36,005 bases of DNA. Origin: Okeania sp. SIO2F4 (lineage in GTDB: Bacteria > Cyanobacteriota > Cyanobacteriia > Cyanobacteriales > Microcoleaceae). Below are positions 35,758 through 36,005 of this stretch, one piece after another. The stretch is from assembly GCF_010672385.1 (NCBI RefSeq), contig NZ_JAAHGT010000025.1:1-36005 (forward strand). Reading direction: 5' to 3'. The first letter of the stretch is position 1; each line of letters begins with the position of its first letter. The notes beneath the pieces were generated by a model. That model ran no database searches and was not told the DNA's origin. It saw nothing but the letters and a program-made list of their open reading frames with translations. The translations under genes were made by a program, and so were the position numbers.

Positions 35758-36005
35758 TCATTGATTAATCTTTTGCTGGCACTGCGATTGCATTCCTCTT
35801 TGTCTTGATGCAACAGCGAGTGGAGGAAACCCCCGCGTGAAGGCGCTGCATCGCTTTATTCTTTTCGGTGAGAAAGTGACTTGATTTTTCTCACCTTTCT
35901 TGTAAACAGGAATCAAATCATTATCTATAAAACTTGATGCACAGGCATAAGATTCTTCTGTAAGAATTACATTTATGCCTACCATCTTGGCTTTATAAGA
36001 TAACA
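35758..36005 (-). pseudogene. tnpB: tnpB C-terminal fragment, running off the window
   Basis: The frame is open to the right edge of the window and reads SYKAKMVGINVILTEESY, then SSFIDNDLIPVYKKGEK, VTFSPKRIKR. This matches the C-terminal block of IS1341-type TnpB (GI.V..TEESYTSkaSFLD.D.IP.Y ... FSGkRiKRG). The usual YTSKASF is YACASSF here, and after RIKR the conserved INADVNG.YNI (third RuvC aspartate) is missing, replaced by an unrelated tail (CSAFTRGFPPLAVASR). So the copy has lost its catalytic end and is dead, unless the frame is rescued by sequence error. Its N-terminus lies outside the window. Confidence 0.65.

Overview
The window reads as chromosome from a filamentous, non-picocyanobacterial cyanobacterium of the Trichodesmium/Okeania/Arthrospira kind. 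The evidence is psbU (a photosystem II lumenal protein), btpA (a photosystem I biogenesis factor), a GUN4-domain protein, repeated HIP1 octamers GCGATCGC inside genes (for example near 1124, 1245, 1477, 7172, 8456, 28641 and 29266), very low coding density, AT-rich spacers, and spacers full of dispersed repeats and dead IS200/IS605 elements. The exact genus is an inference.

Layout. 1-3.7 kb: an AGCS sodium:amino-acid symporter and a universal stress protein, separated by a 1.4 kb repeat-rich spacer. 3.8-5.3 kb: a 54-residue small protein with a strong ribosome binding site, then two ORF-free, hairpin-rich stretches that each end in an IS605-type right-end hairpin, with a MITE (8-bp target duplication) between them. 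5.4-6.6 kb: two tandem secreted proteins that share an N-terminal 'METLA[YF]SHLA' leader but have different C-termini (a peptidoglycan-binding domain; a Gly/Tyr-rich tail with terminal Cys). 7.0-8.7 kb: an ABC exporter. 8.7-11.9 kb: a graveyard with a frameshifted gene, a decayed tnpB split by a MITE, and a 282-bp tandem duplication. 12.0-14.2 kb: a SpoIIAA-like STAS protein with a clean terminator, and a coiled-coil gene broken by two in-frame TAA codons. 15-17.7 kb (minus strand): an AEC-family permease and a lipoprotein M19 dipeptidase. 17.7-20.9 kb: 3 kb of repeats without a gene. 20.9-26.5 kb: an AI-2E-family permease, a small two-helix membrane protein, a GUN4-domain protein and an SGNH-hydrolase-like membrane-anchored protein, each isolated. 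26.7-27.5 kb: four head-to-tail copies of a 207-bp unit. 28.1-29.3 kb: a tnpB 3' scar abutting btpA. 30.4-33.7 kb: a CHASE2-PAS-GGDEF diguanylate cyclase, then a short secreted protein carrying a DUF928-like motif. 34.5-36.0 kb: psbU (minus) and a tnpB C-terminal fragment running off the right edge.

Most genes stand alone with their own spacers; the only likely co-regulated neighbours are the two METLA-leader genes. Photosynthesis-related genes (psbU, btpA, the GUN4 protein) are scattered rather than clustered. The main novelty candidates are the ORF-free structured elements at 4.0-5.3 kb, the shared-leader protein pair, the 207-bp array and the double-ochre gene.
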